A stretch of DNA of 64,000 bases, taken from Alteribacter keqinensis. Its GTDB lineage: Bacteria > Bacillota > Bacilli > Bacillales > Salisediminibacteriaceae. The translations under genes were made by a program, and so were the position numbers. The stretch is taken from NCBI RefSeq assembly GCF_003710255.1, contig NZ_RHIB01000001.1, positions 2,330,113-2,394,112 on the forward strand, read 5' to 3'. The notes beneath the pieces are model-generated. The model saw only the letters and a list, made by a program, of their open reading frames with translations. It was not told the origin of the DNA and did not search any database. The stretch's first letter is position 1, and each line of letters begins with the position of its first letter. Positions 62,759 through 64,000 of the stretch are shown here, piece after piece.

Positions 62759-62833
62759 TGGAGCGGAAGACGAGATTCGAACTCGCGACCCCCACCTTGG
62801 CAAGGTGGTGTTCTACCACTGAACTACTCCCGC
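62759..62833 (-). tRNA. tRNA-Gly (GCC)
   Basis: 75 nt with CCA; anticodon arm CCACC-TTGCCAA-GGTGG. It begins one base after tRNA-Arg. Confidence 0.96.
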
Positions 62834-62843
62834 AAATAAAAAA

Positions 62844-62918
62844 TGGCAGGGCTAGCAGGATTCGAACCTGCGCATGACGGAATCAAAATCCGTTGCCTTA
62901 CCGCTTGGCTATAGCCCT
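62844..62918 (-). tRNA. tRNA-Gln (TTG)
   Basis: 75 nt with CCA; acceptor AGGGCTA/TAGCCCT; anticodon arm ACGGA-TTTTGAT-TCCGT. Confidence 0.96.
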
Positions 62919-62936
62919 AAGTTGTAATTAAAATAA

Positions 62937-63013
62937 TGGGGCGATCAATGGGATTCGAACCCATGCATGCCGGAACCACAATCCGGTGCGTTAACCAGCT
63001 TCGCCATGACCGC
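62937..63013 (-). tRNA. tRNA-His (GTG)
   Basis: 77 nt with CCA; anticodon arm CCGGA-TTGTGGT-TCCGG. Confidence 0.96.
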
Positions 63014-63028
63014 CACAGTAAATAAAAT

Positions 63029-63102
63029 TGGCAGGGGTAGCAGGAATCGAACCCACATCAAAGGTTTTGGAGACCTTCGTTTTACCGTTAAACTATACCC
63101 CT
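63029..63102 (-). tRNA. tRNA-Trp (CCA)
   Basis: 74 nt with CCA end; acceptor AGGGGTA/TACCCCT; anticodon arm AAGGT-CTCCAAA-ACCTT. Confidence 0.96.
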
Positions 63103-63107
63103 AAACA

Positions 63108-63192
63108 TGGTGGAGGGGGACGGATTCGAACCGCCGAACCCTGAGGGAGCGGATTTACAGTCCGCCGCGTTTAGCCACTTCGCTACCCCTCC
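63108..63192 (-). tRNA. tRNA-Tyr (GTA)
   Basis: 85 nt with CCA and a long variable arm; anticodon arm GCGGA-CTGTAAA-TCCGC. Confidence 0.96.
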
Positions 63193-63241
63193 ATGTTTAC
63201 TTGCCGATAAGCTGCGAATCTCTTCGTCAACGTAAATAAAA

Positions 63242-63317
63242 TGGCGGTCCCGACCGGGATCGAACCGGCGATCTCCTGCGTGACAGGCAGGCATGTTAAC
63301 CGCTACACCACGGGACC
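63242..63317 (-). tRNA. tRNA-Asp (GTC)
   Basis: 76 nt with CCA; acceptor GGTCCCG/CGGGACC; anticodon arm CCTGC-CTGTCAC-GCAGG. Confidence 0.96.
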
Positions 63318-63323
63318 AGATTA

Positions 63324-63418
63324 TGGCGGAGGAAGAGGGATTCGAACCCCCGCGGGCCGTGAAGCCCCTGTCGGTTTTCAAGACCGATCCCTTCAGCCGG
63401 ACTTGGGTATTCCTCCGC
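63324..63418 (-). tRNA. tRNA-Ser (TGA)
   Basis: About 95 nt with CCA and a long variable arm; anticodon arm TCGGT-CTTGAAA-ACCGA; normal GGTTCGAAT T-loop, unlike the degenerate Ser(GCT). Confidence 0.96.
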
Positions 63419-63429
63419 AAAAGATTATT

Positions 63430-63506
63430 TGGTAGCGGCGGAGGGGATCGAACCCCCGACCTCACGGGTATGAACCGTACGCTCTAGCCAGCTGAGCTAC
63501 ACCGCC
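63430..63506 (-). tRNA. tRNA-Met (CAT), elongator type
   Basis: 77 nt with CCA; acceptor GGCGGTG/CGCCGCT pairing as in Bacillus elongator Met; anticodon loop TTCATAC. Confidence 0.94.
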
Positions 63507-63531
63507 AAATAATTAAAGCATATAAAGTTAA

Positions 63532-63607
63532 TGGTGGAGCCTAGCGGGATCGAACCGCTGACCTCCTGCGTGCAAAGCAGGCGCTCTCCCAGCTGAGCTA
63601 AGGCCCC
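63532..63607 (-). tRNA. tRNA-Ala (TGC)
   Basis: 76 nt with CCA; anticodon arm CCTGC-TTTGCAC-GCAGG. First tRNA after the 5S gene. Confidence 0.96.
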
Positions 63608-63619
63608 TTTATTAGTACT

Positions 63620-63738
<119 letters not shown>

Positions 63739-63835
63739 AAATCATGAAATTGAGAAAGGCATGCTCTCTCAAAACTGGATAACAGCTTCGACTTCTTTAT
63801 GAGTTTCATTAGAAGACTGAAACAACATCGTTTTC

Positions 63836-64000
63836 TGGATAAGCCCTCGATCGATTAGTATCTCTCAGCTCCGCATGTTGCCATGCTTCCACATGAGACC
63901 TATCAACCTCATCGTCTCTGAGGGATCTTACTTACTTAACGTAATGGGAAATCTCATCTTGAGGGGGGCTTCATGCTTAGATGCTTTCAGCACTTATCCC
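63836..64000 (-). rRNA. rrl: 23S rRNA, 3' end only
   Basis: The minus strand reads GAGAGATACTAATCGATCG near the 3' end, followed by AGGGCTTATCC, the usual 3' terminus. The gene continues past the right edge. The 3' boundary is approximate; the 23S-5S spacer is about 97 bp. Confidence 0.93.

Overview
The window reads as chromosomal DNA from a low-to-moderate GC, spore-forming member of the Bacillaceae, probably a halo- or alkaliphilic lineage. The evidence is Bacillus-type gene neighbourhoods (yeaC-yeaD-yebA-like, appDFABC, hom-thrC-thrB, the yugO/yugN/pgi/yugJ/yuzA/yugI/alaT/alaR block, yxlEFG), a SleB-type spore cortex hydrolase, a perfect Rex operator in front of cydDC, and an rRNA operon trailed by a long tRNA array. 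Several exported lipoproteins have very acidic linkers, which suits a salt-adapted organism. The species cannot be named from the sequence alone.

Layout. 0-8 kb: a truncated PQQ-type sugar dehydrogenase lipoprotein, a YfmJ-type oxidoreductase, a lipid kinase and a MoxR/DUF58/DUF4129 trio. 8-11 kb: the glyoxylate shunt genes aceB-aceA, led by an unrecorded 53-residue Cys-rich mini-protein. 11-17 kb: an orphan PhnD-like binding protein, D-amino acid transaminase, a sugar-nucleotide epimerase and a large lipoprotein. 17-20.4 kb: cydDC under a Rex site. 20.7-28.4 kb: a six-gene acyl-CoA operon (two acyl-CoA ligases, CaiB-type CoA transferase, thiolase, acyl-CoA dehydrogenase, SDR). 28.5-34.4 kb: an oligopeptide ABC transporter in app order. 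34.7-39.2 kb: a cation/Ca2+ exchanger and the threonine operon. 39.5-50.7 kb: sleB-like, a lone tRNA-Ala, a K+ channel, and a B. subtilis yug-like block interrupted by an SNF transporter gene. 50.8-54.2 kb: fixABCX. 54.5-60 kb: yxlEFG, a triple-NlpC/P60 protein, a lipoprotein and a broken phospholipase D gene. 60-61.5 kb: gapN. 62.1-64 kb: 15 tRNA genes, 5S rRNA and the 3' end of 23S rRNA, all on the minus strand.

How it fits together. Fatty or branched acyl chains would be activated and oxidised by the 20.7-28.4 kb operon. The acetyl-CoA could enter the glyoxylate shunt (aceBA). Electrons could pass through the FixABCX flavoproteins to quinone. CydDC supports cytochrome bd assembly under Rex (NADH/NAD+) control. 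Two ECF-sigma-like promoters near 56.7 and 58.2 kb suggest envelope-stress control of yxlEFG and a neighbouring lipoprotein.

The least expected structure is a set of five intergenic arrays of degenerate tandem repeats. Each has a unit of exactly 21 bp and runs four to six units without indels. Two of them (20.5 and 28.4 kb) share a consensus. The other three (39.3, 42.4 and 50.7 kb) have unrelated unit sequences but the same 21-bp period. Each lies just beyond the 3' end of a gene. Several dispersed repeat families (copies near 1.9-2.2, 14.9-15.2, 46.4 and 61.9 kb; a 25-nt inverted pair at 48.0 and 54.4 kb; a palindromic element at 7.7 kb) mark further intergenic plasticity.
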